From: Pseudophaeomoniella oleicola
Taxonomy: Eukaryota; Ascomycota; Eurotiomycetes; Phaeomoniellales; Phaeomoniellaceae
DNA length: 64,000 bases
Direction: 5' to 3'
Assembly: GCA_003868215.1 (NCBI GenBank)
Contig: QWDQ01000011.1
Span: forward strand, 372,001-436,000
Shown here: positions 10,018-21,967 of the stretch, one piece after another
Position numbering within the stretch: position 1 is the stretch's first letter
Layout: every line of letters starts with the position of its first letter
Notes under the pieces: model-generated
The model's database searches: none
Told to the model about the DNA's origin: nothing
The model's input: only the letters and a program-made list of their open reading frames with translations
Made by a program: the position numbers and the translations under genes

Positions 10018-11980
10018 ATGGCTTCTACGTATGACCCTGTGCATCCCATCCCTATTGTTGCAACCCAGGAGAGTATCGCTCAGCAGACGTTCGCCCATGC
10101 ATATGATGAGGACCAGAAAAGTATAGATGAGAAAGGTGTTGAGGTGTTTACCGTCGAAGCAGATGGCGATGTTATTCGCGAATCCGGTGCGTCTTTCATG
10201 CTATCTCCTGCTTGGTCTCACGTTGAGATAAACAATCACCTACGCCCTATCCTTTCCAATGCCCTATGCACCCAGAACTATTGCTCCCGATATCGTGGAC
10301 TGATTTGACATTTTAGATTATACACCCGAACAGTACGCCAAGATCAAGAAGAAGATCGATCGATATTTACTTCCGTTGATGTTCGTCGCAGCCGGGCTTC
10401 AGATATTTTTGCTCAGTCTAACTCACGTTCCTCAGGTGGTTTTGTTACGGTATCCAGCAGACAGACAAGACCTCACTAGGTACACAGGCGGTAAGTGAAT
10501 TCTGTCTTGTTCGTTGAGGGATTCTCACGTTGTATGATTCTAGCTGTTCGGCCTTCGCCAGGATACCCACCTCAAAGGCCAACAATACCAATGGTTAACG
10601 ACGATATTCTACCTTACATACATGTGTGGCGAATTCCCTTCAAACTTCCTCCTCCAGCGTTGGGCTCTTGGTCGCACATTGAGCATTTATATGCTCTGTT
10701 GGGGGGTCTGCGTTGTCACAATTGCGGCCGCACAGGACTGGGCACACCTTATGGCGATTCGAGCTCTTCAAGGCTTCTTTGAATGCACCATCTCCCCCGG
10801 ATTCGTTCTAGTCATCGGCAGTTGGTATCGTACCGAGGAGCATGCTTCCCGCGCCTTGTTTTGGCAGTCCGCTAATGCCGGATTTGGAATCATCTCGGAC
10901 CTGTCAATGTATGGAATCGGCCAACATGCTATGAGATACGGAGGATTGGCCCCATGGCGTTGCATTTCTCTTTTCCTAGGCGCTTCAACCATCGTGCTCT
11001 CTCTGATCTGTTTCGCGCTTCTCGGTAGCCCCAAGGAGGTCATTTGGATGACAAAAGAGGAAAAGCGCATCGCCGCAGCTCGTATCGTCAAAAATAAAGC
11101 TGGACGGGATGTGACCGGCATCAAATGGTCATGGCCCCAAGTCACCGAGGCCTTCTTGGACCCTCAACTGTGGTTCTGCATGGTCAACGCATTCTTGTCG
11201 TCTGTCCCTAACGGTGGGCTCACCACCTTCGGCAGCCTCATGTACCAATCCTTCGGTTTCACGGAACTCCAAGTTCTCCTGGTCGGAATCCCACGTTCCG
11301 TGATCTCCGTCCTGATCTTCGTTGCTGTCGGATATTTTACGCGCGCGGTCAAGAATATGCGTATGTACGTCATGGCTGCAGGAACGATCCCGCCGTTTGT
11401 CGGTCTCCTCACCATGTCTCTTCTACCCGATTCTCCCGAATACAAGTGGACGAAATGGGGCATGTACCTCCTCACAGTACCATTTGTCCTAAGTCTCTTC
11501 TTGGCATGGAGTTTGAGTATGTTCCCCTTCCATCCCTTTCCTCCCCCCACCAAAAAGACCGAAACGGTCCAAAAGGGAGTCTACAAACCCGAAACCCCCA
11601 AGAGACATGAACCACCTTTTGCTAACCCCTTCCTTTCCTCCCCAGTCCCCTCCAACGTCGCCGGCCGCACCAAGAAAACCCTCATCTCCAGCGCAACCTT
11701 CCTCGGCTACTGCGTCGGCAACATGTGCGGTTCCCAAATCTTCAAATCCACCGACGCCCCGCAATACATACCCGGAACCATCGGCTGCGCCGTCTGCCTC
11801 GGCGCCGAGTTCGTGCTCATCTGCGCCTGGCGCTTATACTACGTGTGGCAGAACAAGAGGCGCGACCGCGCGGCGCATGAGAGCGGCGTGAGCGAGGAGG
11901 AACAGGAACGGTTGGGAAGGGAGATGGGGGAGAATAATGTGACGGATATGGCGAATCCGTATTTTAGGTATACGATGTAG
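10018..11980 (+). CDS. MFS transporter, ACS (allantoate/anion:cation symporter) family
   Basis: Five exons (10018-10186, 10317-10380, 10436-10490, 10544-11516, 11646-11980) join in frame to 531 aa. A soluble N-terminus is followed by the ACS signature around the first membrane helix: DRYLLPLMWFCYGIQQTDKT, then LGTQALFGL and GQQYQWLTTIFY. Next come YMCGEFPSN, RALQGFFECTISPGF and WYRTEEHASR, all typical of Dal5-like carriers, and PSNVAGRTKK plus SATFLGYCVGN late in the protein. About 12 hydrophobic segments are visible. Family members import small carboxylates, vitamins or ureides such as allantoate, pantothenate or nicotinate; the substrate cannot be read from sequence. The fourth intron (11517-11645) is 129 nt and stop-free in frame. 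The protein acts at the plasma membrane. It has no metabolic-gene neighbours hinting at a substrate. Confidence 0.88.
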
Positions 11981-12639
11981 GTAAGTATCAGGTAGATGAA
12001 GAGATGCAGGGCCAATGTTGTTGTTGTTGGATGGATGGATGTATGCATGTTTGTTTGTTTGTATGGGAGGGGATATGGGCCCATGATAACATAGGGGTTT
12101 ACGAACCACCTATATCAGCAGCAGCAGCATATTAGATCCCGTGGCGCGGGAATGGTCCATTTTTTATACACCATACATAGATTGGAGTGATCCAAGATCA
12201 TGATATACAAACAGGGGCGGCCGAGTCTACAAAATCGTCACTTGATACATCACAATTCTCTCTCTCTCTCTCGTACTATACACGAGAATCAACCAACAGT
12301 AAAACCCTTCTCATATCTTTATATACAAATCAAAACTCTTTTCTTTCCACTGGTGGGTGGTGATCGGCCGTGAGAACTTGAGGGCATTGGTCTAGCCTGG
12401 TATTAGTAGTTGGTCGTGGGTCGTGGGCAAGGCGGGAGAGGAATTCAAATCATGGTCCTTTTTTTAAAGTGATGGTTGAATCGGTTTTCCGTTAATGGTA
12501 ATTTATCGAAGGGATCAAGGTACTGGATAGGGCGGTGGTCATGGAGTCATCTGTGAATATTCAAGTGGGTGCTTAGGCTTTCAATGAGTCCATGGCGATT
12601 GTTGTCGAAATGTCAATCATCGGCCATTTGGTAGTCGCT
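11981..12639. other. Convergent intergenic region, MFS permease / GRC3
   Basis: 3' flanks of two convergent genes. It holds short simple runs: GTT at about 12019-12028, GTTT at 12049-12060, AGC triplets at about 12117-12128 and CT at 12258-12272. No gene was seen. Confidence 0.6.
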
Positions 12640-14758
12640 TTAGACGTTATCCACCGGGTTAATTACCCACTCCTTCCTGTCTGATTTCATGCGCACTGGG
12701 TTGAACGATTGACTTGGACCAGTCGCTCCGTCATGATCGGGTTGCCGTTGACGCCCCACTCCAGGGTCAGATATACCCCAATTCCGGTTTTCAGCTCGAT
12801 CTTGCATGCGCAGCCAGTGCTCCTCATCTTGGTACCAGGAGTCGCTTTTCTGGCCGCATAGAGGGACAAGCATGATGTGAAGTCGACCGCCTGCCTTGCT
12901 TCTTTCGATATCCTCCGCAGTCACAGGAGTGTGCAGATAGACTGCATCCGAAACATGGGAAATCTTTCCGACTCCCAGACAGTGAGACTTCCATGGATTT
13001 ATACCAATAGGTCTTGAAGGGTCGAGATTGATGTAAGGGAAATTGCCAGTCGGAGTAGAATGTATGAAGGGTGGCTTGTAGGTTTCGTCTCTCTCCTTGT
13101 TCGACAGTCCTTCTAGTGCCTCTAGACTTTCCAACGCAACAATCCCTACAATTACTCCCTTTAGACATCCGTCGTCAAGTTCTTCCCCCACGACCTTGCC
13201 GTGGAGAAATACCACTCCGTGTACGAGGTGGTCTCCATACTGCATTTGCAAGCCAATCTGGTTGTGTTGTGCAAGATTTGTGACGTCCCAGCGGATGTCG
13301 TCTGCGGCTCTTGCCGTGGTCATGTGGAGATAAGATTGCAGAAGCATGGACCGAAGGACATTGGCTGATCTGTTAGATGGAGTGGCCCGAGTTGGGATCA
13401 GATTTAGTATGATATTGCTAGACCCGCATCTTGTCTCAAGAAGGTTAATGGCTTCTTCCGGTCCAGTAGAGCTCATGTGAAAAATGACTGTAGGGGAGAT
13501 CTCGTCTATCAAAGCCGAAAGTATCCTCAGGCCGTCACCAGTGATCCAACCGGCAGCGTTAATGATAAGGTGAGAGTCCTGTCGAAGCTTGAGCAAATTC
13601 TTATACTTGCCAAGCAGATCGAGAATGCATTCCATATATGTGCCGGGTGACACGGCGGGTGTAAGAGCTCCAAGAAAGTGCTGCTGAATGATAGCATCTT
13701 TTCGCGTATTCAATGGCGCACCATGGAGTAGATGAGTATAGGAGGGCCCAAAAATGGGAGATCGGAGATGAACTAAAGAAAGTGTACCTGGTGGTCCGAA
13801 CTCTGGTTGTCCGGGGTCGATGTCGAGGACGAAGACTCCAGTTTTACCCGCCCAGTGTTTACCGCTATTCTCGTGTGGCGAAAGAAGTTTATTGGCAATG
13901 TACCTTGTCATGGTTGACTTACCACTCCCTTTTGGACCACATATGAGGATCTTCAGTGCCGTGTCAACGATGGGTGATCTAGATTGTAATAGCTGGGCAA
14001 CGGATTTTCTCCATATGTCATTGGGTAGAAACGGTACAAGCCCTTTGTGCAGTTTCTTGTCATACTTGAAGTGATGACCCACGATAGAGAAGGATGATTT
14101 GAGGTCAGATTTATCTTCTACCTCTCCGGATTTAGGCTCCCACAACTCGGTGAAAGCTTCCGAGATCATATGGAAGTCCCTGATCCCATCATATGAGGGG
14201 CAAATCACAATCTCGTTCTCTGAGCCTCCCTCTGATTTGGGCCCACGGAGACCTGTGATCACAGGCAGCGCATGAGAGGTGGGAGCGAAGACCTTGTATT
14301 CGTGAAGATCTCCGCGAGCTTCGAGAACGGCACCATTGACTTCAACAGCACCTTTCTTCACAACGAGTTTGTAGGTTCCCACAACGGCGAGAGACTACAG
14401 TGTCATTGTAAGACGGTGTTCAGAGACGAAGCATAGTCACTCACCTCATCAGCATGAAGTCGAACAGCAATGACCCGTTGGGTAATAGGGTCAATGAGCG
14501 TGGTCCCATGTCGGAGGGTAAAGACCTCATCAACCCGGCCCTCGCTCGTCGGCGGCGCGGAGACTGGGGCAAGAACCTCGAACTCGTTGGCGTGGGGATT
14601 TTCCGGGGGAGGGGCAGGGGCAGGGGCAGGGACGGGGGACGAGGCCGCCCTGCCACCAGCAGCTTTTGTTCTTGCGAAAGCCGACACTGTCATTCAATAT
14701 CAGAATAAATGTCAAAGACGTGCTCTAATATAAACTCACCGGCTGTGGTCCTCTTCAT
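12640..14758 (-). CDS. GRC3: Grc3/Nol9 polynucleotide 5'-hydroxyl kinase
   Basis: Three exons, a 19-nt first exon (14758-14740), 14686-14445 and 14394-12640, give 671 aa. The N-terminus MKRTTAVSAFARTKAAGG leads to a Pro/Ala-rich region, then an N-terminal beta domain (FTLRHGTTLID, SLAVVGTYKLVVKKGAVEVNG). A Walker A motif GPKGSGKST lies at residues about 240-248, followed by GVFVLDIDPGQPEFGPPGTL, the Clp1/Grc3 kinase signature. With Las1, Grc3 phosphorylates the 5'-OH at the C2 cut in ITS2 and so drives 25S rRNA maturation; it has also been tied to Pol I termination. Action in the nucleolus is inferred. The last 60 residues are poorly conserved, so the 3' end is the least certain part. It shares a 303-bp divergent promoter with RPA34. 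Confidence 0.9.
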
Positions 14759-15061
14759 CAAGACTCAGATGCACAATCCAGCATCCATGAAGTTAGAACA
14801 ATGCATCGTTTTGCATGATAAAAAGTAAGGTATGGTCCGTGCCCATTCCGCGGATTAGATTACAATCGCCGTACGCTAGCGATAAACAATGGTACGAGCT
14901 TAATTCCAACAAGAAACTTACCCGAGGAGGTATCGAAATTTTTGACCAACCGAGCCGAATACGAGATTGAACAATCAGGAGGATTGGTCAAGAACGATGG
15001 TAGGGATGTTATAGGCAATATTTGGCTGCTGTCAACTTCTATCGATCAAATCCCTCTCGAC
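14759..15061. promoter_or_regulatory. Bidirectional promoter, GRC3 / RPA34
   Basis: Only 303 bp separate the two start codons, so both promoters must lie or overlap here. It contains an RRPE-like A/T word (GAAATTTTTGA, about 14935-14945). No intact PAC element (GCGATGAG) was found. Confidence 0.65.
14935..14945. promoter_or_regulatory. RRPE-like site
   Basis: GAAATTTTTGA here reads TCAAAAATTTC on the other strand, close to the rRNA-processing element TGAAAAATTTT known upstream of ribosome-biogenesis genes in yeasts. A/T-rich 11-mers occur by chance, so this is suggestive only. Confidence 0.35.
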
Positions 15062-16189
15062 ATGGCGGTCAAAAGGGATGCCCTGTCTAAACCCTCAGCT
15101 CTGAGCAAGGAAACTGTTTCTGATTCCAGTGATGATGATGTTGACACTTCAGCTTCAGAGAGCGTTGACATAAGTCCATCGTCTAGAGGAGCAAAGGTCT
15201 CTACAAGCTCTTCGTCTTCTAGTGAGGAGGATTCCTCCGATGAATCAAGCAGCAAGCCAACCTCCCAGAAGACTCCAAAGGTTGCCAAACCAGCGAAGGA
15301 GAAACAAAACAAACCAGCGTAAGGCATACTATAAACCTCTTTACGAATCTTATCGACTAATGATATGAAAAGTCCAACTGTGGTAGCCACAATACCAGCT
15401 AAAGGCTATAAGCCTCCGTCTGGCTTTTCAAAGGTGAACCAAGATAATTCATCCAGTACTTCTGTTGGGTGTGAAATGCTCTCCGACATTACTGGGAAGC
15501 AAGTCTGGCACATCACAGCACCGGCATCGCTTCCAATATCATGCGTAAAAGAGTTCACCATGACGGCAGTCGGTCGAGATACGCCTATTGCCAATCATCG
15601 TGGGAGAGATTATGGGCTTGCGAAAGTCACAAAACAATCAGCAGATCATGACTCACTACTTTTGCCTGCAGGGAACAATGGGACATTTGAACAGCAAGCT
15701 ATTTCTTTCTCCCAAGATTATCAGATCTACGAGTTACCCAAAGAAGGAAATTCAAGCTCTGAGTCGTCGGAAAGAGTTCCAACATCGGTTACTACTGTCA
15801 TTCCGGGAAAGTATGCCAAGCCTGTCAGGAAACAGCCCTTGGGGTTGAGAATGAGATACAAGCCTTTTGGGACGGACGAGAGCCCCATTGGGGGGATGGG
15901 AGGCTCAGATGAATCTGAGACAGATGCCGACGGATTCATAATACCTCATCAACTACCTTCTCCTCCAAGCGAGAGTCCCAAAAAGAAGAAAAAGAGACAT
16001 CACCGCGAGTCTGGGTCTGGAGATGAACACGAAGCCATGGATGTCGACCAATTGGAAGCACCCTCATCTCAGACGAAGCATTCCAGCTCACAGAAGTCCA
16101 AAGAAAAGAAAGACAAGACAGAACGGAAAGAGGAAAAGGACAAGAAAAAGAGGAAGAAACGAAACGGTGAAGCAAGTCAAGAGACATGA
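15062..16189 (+). CDS. RPA34: RNA polymerase I subunit Rpa34 (A34.5) family
   Basis: Two exons, 15062-15318 and 15373-16189, give 357 aa. An acidic Ser-rich head (DSSDDDVDTS, SSSSSSEEDSSDESSS) is followed by the RPA34 core, where the exon join gives KPAPTVVATIPAKGYKPPSG. Then come DITGKQVWHITAPASLPIS and a GRDYGLAKV-like strand. The C-terminus is a highly basic Lys-rich tail (SPKKKKKRHH, KEKKDKTERKEEKDKKKRKK), as in fungal and animal (PAF49-like) orthologues. With Rpa49 it forms the TFIIF-like heterodimer of Pol I, helping initiation, elongation and RNA cleavage in the nucleolus. An in-frame ATG at 14942 would add 40 residues, but these have no family resemblance and would occupy most of the shared promoter, so I prefer 15062. 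The family call rests on architecture and core motifs. Confidence 0.8.
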
Positions 16190-16969
16190 GATGGACCCAA
16201 CGAGGTCCGAAGGAAATGAGAAACACATGCAATGCCGGTCCTTGTGCAGTGAACGACGGCAATCCCATCGAAGTGGATTTGAGGGTATCATCTCCTGAGA
16301 ATCCAGCAAAGCAACCGAGCTAACATGATGTCCTGCCGTCTGCACCGTGAAAGGACTGGGGTTTGCGAGCAGCGACACCCTGGCAGGGATGGGTTGACTT
16401 GGTCTATTGTATGGGACCTGTTCTTAGTATCATATCAGGAGAAGGTATTTCGGTCCCTATACCTTTTGTCGGCTGATACGTGAAGGTGACATTGGCCTTC
16501 ACCCCGTCTCAATCTGGAGCATTGACTCATCAGCTTTAATGACGGGAAGTTGGAGTTCTGCGAATCTATATGCATACATCCGGCTACAAACATATTTACC
16601 TACCTGTACCTACTAGTCAATGATGAACAATTTTCTACCAAAGTCCATTTGAGACGCGCTCGCAGTTGCAGTCACTCTTGTTCAGTATCCAAATACCTGG
16701 TTGCAACTAGACGTGGTTGAAGAAGCTGTGGACTATCTCAATGTTCCGACGGGGAATTTGCACTATCCAGCGGGGCAGATCTCCTACTACGTAGTAAAGA
16801 TTCTCAACGGGCCCCTCGGGACCACCGCCATTCGAGAAAATGCGGGACACTGGGGGACCCTCAATGAAGACAAAATTTGTGCGGATCACGAATTATTTGT
16901 ACATCCTCATCTTCCACAGTCAATTGTACGAAGGAAAATAGAAGTCGTAGCTGCGATTACCAAGTCATC
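16190..16969. other. Intergenic region, RPA34 3' end / SHMT promoter
   Basis: 780 bp between tandem genes. It should contain the RPA34 3' UTR and the SHMT promoter. TACCTACCTGTACCTA words lie near 16599-16614. A frame at 16701-17024 runs over the SHMT start in another phase and has no support. Confidence 0.55.
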
Positions 16970-18602
16970 ATGGGGTCCGTTTCGGGAGCTACGTATGCTC
17001 TGCCAGAGTCTCACAAAGACGTGAGTCCTCCCCTCTAACACATGCTCAGATCCGCGTGCAAAGAAACGCCCCCCGCTGACTCATGGCCTTTCTAGATCAT
17101 GCACAATTCTCTCCCTCAAGTCGATCCAGAGGTTGAGGCAATCATGGTATATCTTTCCTAAGCGTAACTGATGGACGGAGGGGAGAAAGAAAAAAAAAAT
17201 TAACAGATGGTGTCCATATAGCAAAAAGAAATCAAGCGTCAGCGTGAGACTATCGCTCTCATTGCCTCCGAGAACTTCACCTCCAAGGCGGTCTTCGATG
17301 CCCTTGGCTCGCCCATGTCGAACAAGTACTCTGAAGGATATCCAGGTGCCAGATATTACGGTGGGAATCAACACATCGACGAAATTGAGCTTCTTTGCCA
17401 GGCCCGCGCATTGAAGGCTTATAATTTGGACGCCGAGAAATGGGGCGTCAATGTACAATGTTTGTCCGGAAGTCCAGCAAACTTGCAGGTTTACCAGGCC
17501 ATCATGAGGCCGCACGAGCGTCTCATGGGCTTAGACTTGCCGCATGGTGGTCATTTGTCTCACGGATACCAGACCCCAGCAAGAAAGTAAGTCGAAGCGG
17601 ATTTCGTATTTCATGGCATTGAGCTAATGTGTCTGAAGGATCTCTGCTGTTTCTACCTACTTCGAGACTTTCCCATATCGTGTCAATCTCGAGACCGGCA
17701 TCATCGATTATGACCAATTGGAGACCAACGCCCAATTGTACAGACCCAAGGTCATTGTCGGTGGACCGTCTGCATACTGTCGTCTCTTTGACTGGGCTCG
17801 CATGCGCAAAATCGCCGATTCCGTTGGCGCCTACCTAATGGCTGACATTGCGCACATCTCAGGGCTCGTTTCTGCTGGTGTGATTCCTTCGCCATTCGAG
17901 TACGCCGACATTGTCACCACCACTACACACAAGTCCCTTCGTGGCCCACGTGGTGCCATGATCTTCTTCCGCAAGGGTGTCCGTAGCACCGATGCAAAGA
18001 CCGGAAAGCAAATCCTGTATGATCTCGAAGGACCGATCAATTTCTCCGTCTTCCCTGGCCATCAAGGTGGACCACACAACCATACCATTACTGCTCTGGC
18101 TGTTGCTTTGAAGCAAGCTGCGTCTCCAGAGTTCAAGTCATACGCTGCTCAAGTTCTCAAGAACGCCAAGTCTCTCGAAGCCGAACTTAAACGTCTCGGT
18201 CATAAGCTTGTCGCGGATGGGACAGATACACACATGGTTCTCCTGGACCTGAGATCCAAGGCTTTGGATGGCGCACGTGTCGAGGCTGTCCTCGAACAAG
18301 TCAACATCGCCTGTAACAAGAATTCTATCCCAGGAGACAAATCTGCCCTGACTCCATACGGTATCCGTATTGGTGCCCCGGCCATGACTACTCGTGGGAT
18401 GGGCGAGCAAGACTTTGCACGCGTTGCCGGTTACATCGACCAGTGCATCAAGATCGCAAGGAACGTCCAGGATGGTTTGCCAAAGGAGGCCAATAAGCAA
18501 AAGGATTTCAAGGCCAAGGTTGCTAGCGAGAGCGTCCCAGAAATCCTGGAGCTCAGACAAGAGATTGCCGCCTGGGCTTCTACCTTCCCACTTCCGTGCT
18601 AG
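16970..18602 (+). CDS. SHM2: Serine hydroxymethyltransferase, cytosolic form
   Basis: Four exons (16970-17020, 17096-17146, 17222-17586, 17639-18602) give 476 aa. Conserved SHMT blocks run throughout: [79 protein letters not shown]. The PLP-binding lysine is K254 in [33 protein letters not shown] and [16 protein letters not shown] follow. The enzyme interconverts serine plus tetrahydrofolate with glycine plus 5,10-methylene-THF. The N-terminus ([17 protein letters not shown]) lacks an Arg-rich amphipathic presequence, so I call the cytosolic isoform. The first two coding exons are only 51 nt each. It is convergent with MED9. Confidence 0.95.
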
Positions 18603-18816
18603 ACAGAGAAAGGGTTCTGGGAATAATCTGTCCCGGCGTTTTTGATTTTCGGTAGGGTATGGATGCCCCGGAGGTAGGGCTACACAAAAGCAAGGGTCAT
18701 ATTGTTTCTCAACAGCGCAAAAGGCGCCTTGCTGTCATCCAACTTGACTTAAGATTGCTCCGTATTCAACACGGAGCTGAGAGATACCAAACCATAGCAT
18801 GCAAATTAAAGCGATT

Positions 18817-19194
18817 TTAATTCCCAACTTCTTTTGATTCCTTTTGAGATAGATTGCCGACGGCGCTTTTCAATCTCCTGATATTCTGCTCTAGCTTTGC
18901 GATTTCATCTTCTTGCTCGGCCAAAGTCCTCCCAATGTCAGGTATGGTTTCAATAGCAGCTTTGGCTTTTGCGATTTTAATTCTAATCGGTGGCACTGCA
19001 CTCTGAATATCCTTTAAAGGCAGTGGTTGCGACTGCGGAGTATTGCTGTCAAAACTGGGTGTGGAACCATGGAGAGCATTGCCGGTTGAAGTCGCAGCTT
19101 GAAGGCGAAGCAACAGTGTGTGAATCTCAGGCAGAATGGAAAACGTCTGTGGGGATGGGAAAGGTGGAATGTCGGCGTGATCTTGCGCTGGCAT
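18817..19194 (-). CDS. MED9: Mediator complex subunit 9
   Basis: A single exon of 125 aa. The N-terminus holds PPFPSPQTFSILPEIHTLLLRL, then a short variable linker. The Med9 (Cse2) signature follows: PLPLKDIQSAVPPIRIKIAKAKAAIE and IPDIGRTLAEQEDEI, ending in a coiled-coil helix (AKLEQNIRRLKSAV). Med9 sits in the middle module of Mediator and bridges activators to RNA polymerase II in the nucleus. I chose ATG 19194 because the frame upstream has no earlier ATG; a short upstream exon cannot be excluded. It is convergent with SHMT (214 bp) and divergent from iPGM (527 bp). Confidence 0.78.
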   Translation of the reverse strand: MPAQDHADIPPFPSPQTFSILPEIHTLLLRLQAATSTGNALHGSTPSFDSNTPQSQPLPLKDIQSAVPPIRIKIAKAKAAIETIPDIGRTLAEQEDEIAKLEQNIRRLKSAVGNLSQKESKEVGN

Positions 19195-19721
19195 ATCTGC
19201 TGCTTGTAAGACCACGATCTCGTGAGCTTACAGGTGATCGTCTTGTAAGTTTTAACCGGGCCGTTTCCTCAGGGACAAAGGAGGGGTGGTTTATCGGCGT
19301 AGGCCGGAGAACCAATGTGAGATTCAAGAATCAGTTACATGCTCTTGTTCAAGGGAGCAGTTGATAATTTGGGAGTCGAGAGAGCGAGGATTGGGTTGAA
19401 CAATTTTATATGATTTGTGTAGGTAGTTGGTCGTCTTGAAATCGGTTCCTATATCAATGATCTACGGAGGGAGCAGGCCGAGCAGAGCAGCGAAAAGTCC
19501 GTCCCTTCCCTGACGTCGGAAATTTCTTGTACTTACCCCACCATGTATCCGGTAGGTTTAAAGCAAAAGGACCCATTGGAACTCAACTGTTCATAAGAAG
19601 ATCTTTCTTCAATACGACTATCCGGACCTTTAAATAGCTAGCAGTCTGGTCTCAGTGCTTTGCACATTTAAATCCATTTGCTCATAGAAAAATCTCACTT
19701 GATCCAACGATTCACGTCAAC
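19195..19721. promoter_or_regulatory. Divergent promoter region, MED9 / iPGM
   Basis: 527 bp between divergent start codons with no coding signal. A CRE-like word, TGACGTCG, lies at 19511-19518, about 200 bp upstream of the iPGM start. The 3' part is pyrimidine-rich leader. Confidence 0.55.
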
Positions 19722-21388
19722 ATGGTCAAGGTCGACCAGAAAGCTGTTCTCAGTATGCGCTACCCCTCCATTCGTATTTCTGACTGTGCTGACAACCCTC
19801 TCAAGTTGTCATTGACGGTTGGGGTATCCCTTCCGCGACTTCACCCAAAGATGGAGACGCAATTACCAACGCGACGACCCCAACTATGGATGCCTTTATG
19901 GCTGACGGCTCAAAAACCGCGCAGGGATTCACTGAGCTAGAAGCTTCTTCCCTCGCCGTTGGGCTTCCCGAAGGTCTGATGGGTAACTCTGAAGTTGGGC
20001 ATTTAAACATTGGTGCTGGAAGAGTTGTCTGGCAAGATGTTGTCCGCATTGATCAAACGCTGAAGAAGGGTGAATTCAACAAGAACAAGACCATTACCGA
20101 CACTTTCAGCCGTGCGAAGAACGGCAATGGCCGCCTTCACCTTCTCGGTCTCGTTAGTGATGGTGGTGTCCACAGTCACATCAATCACTTGGTCGGACTC
20201 CTGAAAGTCGCAAAAGAGATGGAAATACCCAAAGTTTTCATCCATTTCTTTGGTGATGGACGAGATACGGATCCAAAGAGCGCAGCGGGCTACATGAAGC
20301 AGCTCCTTGAGGAAACACAAAAGCTCGGAATCGGAGAAATCGCAACCGTTGTCGGTCGTTACTACGCTATGGACCGTGACAAGAGATGGGACCGTGTTCT
20401 GCTTGCTCTGAATGGTCTCGTGACCGGTGAGGGCGAGGATAGCTCTGATCCCGTGAAGACGATCCAGGAGAGATACGAGAAAGGTGAGAATGATGAGTTC
20501 TTGAAACCGATCATTGTAGGAGGTGATGAGAGACGGGTCAAGGATGACGATACCCTCTTCTTCTTCAACTACCGATCAGATCGTGTCCGGGAGATCACTC
20601 AGCTGCTAGGCGACTACGATCGTTCTCCAACGCCAGACTTCAAATACCCAAAGAACATTGCCCTCACCACCATGACACGATACAAGACCGACTACACGTT
20701 CCCAGTCGCCTTTGCTCCTCAGGGTATGGATGACGTGCTGGCTGAATGGCTCGGTAAGAAGGGTGTCAAGCAAATGCACGTCGCTGAGACTGAGAAATAT
20801 GCTCACGTCACTTTCTTCTTTAACGGTGGTGTTGAAAAGCAGTTTGAGGGAGAGGAGCGTGAGTTGGTATCTAGCCCAAGGGTCGCAACCTACGACCTGG
20901 AACCAAAGATGAGCGCCCAGGGTGTTGCCGATAAGCTTGCTGGTCTTATCGCCGGCAACAAGTTTGAATTCCTGATGAACAACTTTGCACCTCCTGATAT
21001 GGTCGGTCACACTGGTGTATACAAGGCGGCAATCAAGGGTGTAGAGGCGACTGACGCTGCCATTGCAACGGTTTATGAGGCCGCTAAGAAAAACGGTTAT
21101 GTTCTGTTCATCACTGCTGATCATGGGTAAGTCTACTTGAAGACACTCAGTCGAGACTTGGGCTAACCAGATAACAGCAATGCTGAGGAAATGCTCAATG
21201 AGGAGGGCAAGCCCAAGACATCACACACCACCAACAAGGTTCCTTTCATCATGGCGAACGCACCAGAAGGCTGGAGCTTGAAGAAGGAGAATGGTGTTTT
21301 GGGAGACGTTGCACCAACAATTCTTGCCGCCATGGGTCTTGACCAGCCAGCAGATATGACCGGAACCAGCCTCCTGATCAAGAAGTAA
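19722..21388 (+). CDS. gpmI: 2,3-bisphosphoglycerate-independent phosphoglycerate mutase
   Basis: Three exons, 31 nt (19722-19752), 19806-21126 and 21178-21388, give 520 aa. The first join restores KAVLIVIDGWGIPSATSP, the metal-binding start of the alkaline-phosphatase fold. The catalytic serine is S72 in GLMGNSEVGHLNIGAGR. Further blocks are LHLLGLVSDGGVHSHINHL, FGDGRDTDPKSAAGYM and NYRSDRVREITQLL. The second join gives ITADHGNAEEM, another metal site. It interconverts 3- and 2-phosphoglycerate in glycolysis and gluconeogenesis using two Mn ions. Filamentous ascomycetes use this enzyme where budding yeast uses the unrelated cofactor-dependent Gpm1. Its length matches the family (about 510-525 aa). 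It is convergent with prefoldin 6. Confidence 0.96.
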
Positions 21389-21967
21389 GTTTCGGCTGCA
21401 TTTGACGCGAACGTTTGAAGCGAATGTATTGTCGCCTCGACCCTTTGCTCCCCTCGGTACGATTAATTGACAGTTCCGCGTTGCGACGAGGTTATGATAA
21501 CATAGAGGCTGATGAGAACAAATCATAGACGAAAGCATAATGAGGTTCAGTAGAGAGCATATTCACAATGCCAGTGCATAGTATTCTCTGGACAAATAAA
21601 ATAGAGAAAAAAAAAGAACAGAAATTAATGATAAAATTGGCACTTGATATATCTCAAGGATCTCAACTGGCCTCTGGTTTTCTCATAGTGATCATTTTGT
21701 CCTCAATCGAGTGGTCCTTCTACTGCAGTCTTGGACAATGAGCCTCCACATGCTGGAGTTCATTAAGCGCACACATCTTGGCTGGGATACCCCCGCTTTC
21801 TCTGGTGCACCAATTGATGGTGTTGCTTGTCTACTATGACAAGCCTATTGCTCGGGACATGGCTATCCTCGTCATGGACATGAAGTCCATCTAGTACCCG
21901 GCGTCTTGCGTCGACCGTGAACCACAAGCCACCTGAAGTGCAATTTGAGAAAGTAGATTCCAGCTTC
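21389..21967. other. Convergent intergenic region, iPGM / prefoldin 6
   Basis: 579 bp of 3' flanks with an A-rich patch near 21606-21617. No gene was seen. Confidence 0.6.

Noticed and set aside
14942-15061. In-frame upstream ATG extending RPA34 by 40 residues
   Set aside because: The extension has no family resemblance and would consume the shared promoter with GRC3.
16701-17024. 107-codon frame running across the SHMT start
   Set aside because: Different phase from SHMT exon 1; SHMT start and splice sites are firmly supported.
20606-21124. 172-codon minus frame antisense to iPGM
   Set aside because: Shadow of a strongly conserved coding exon.
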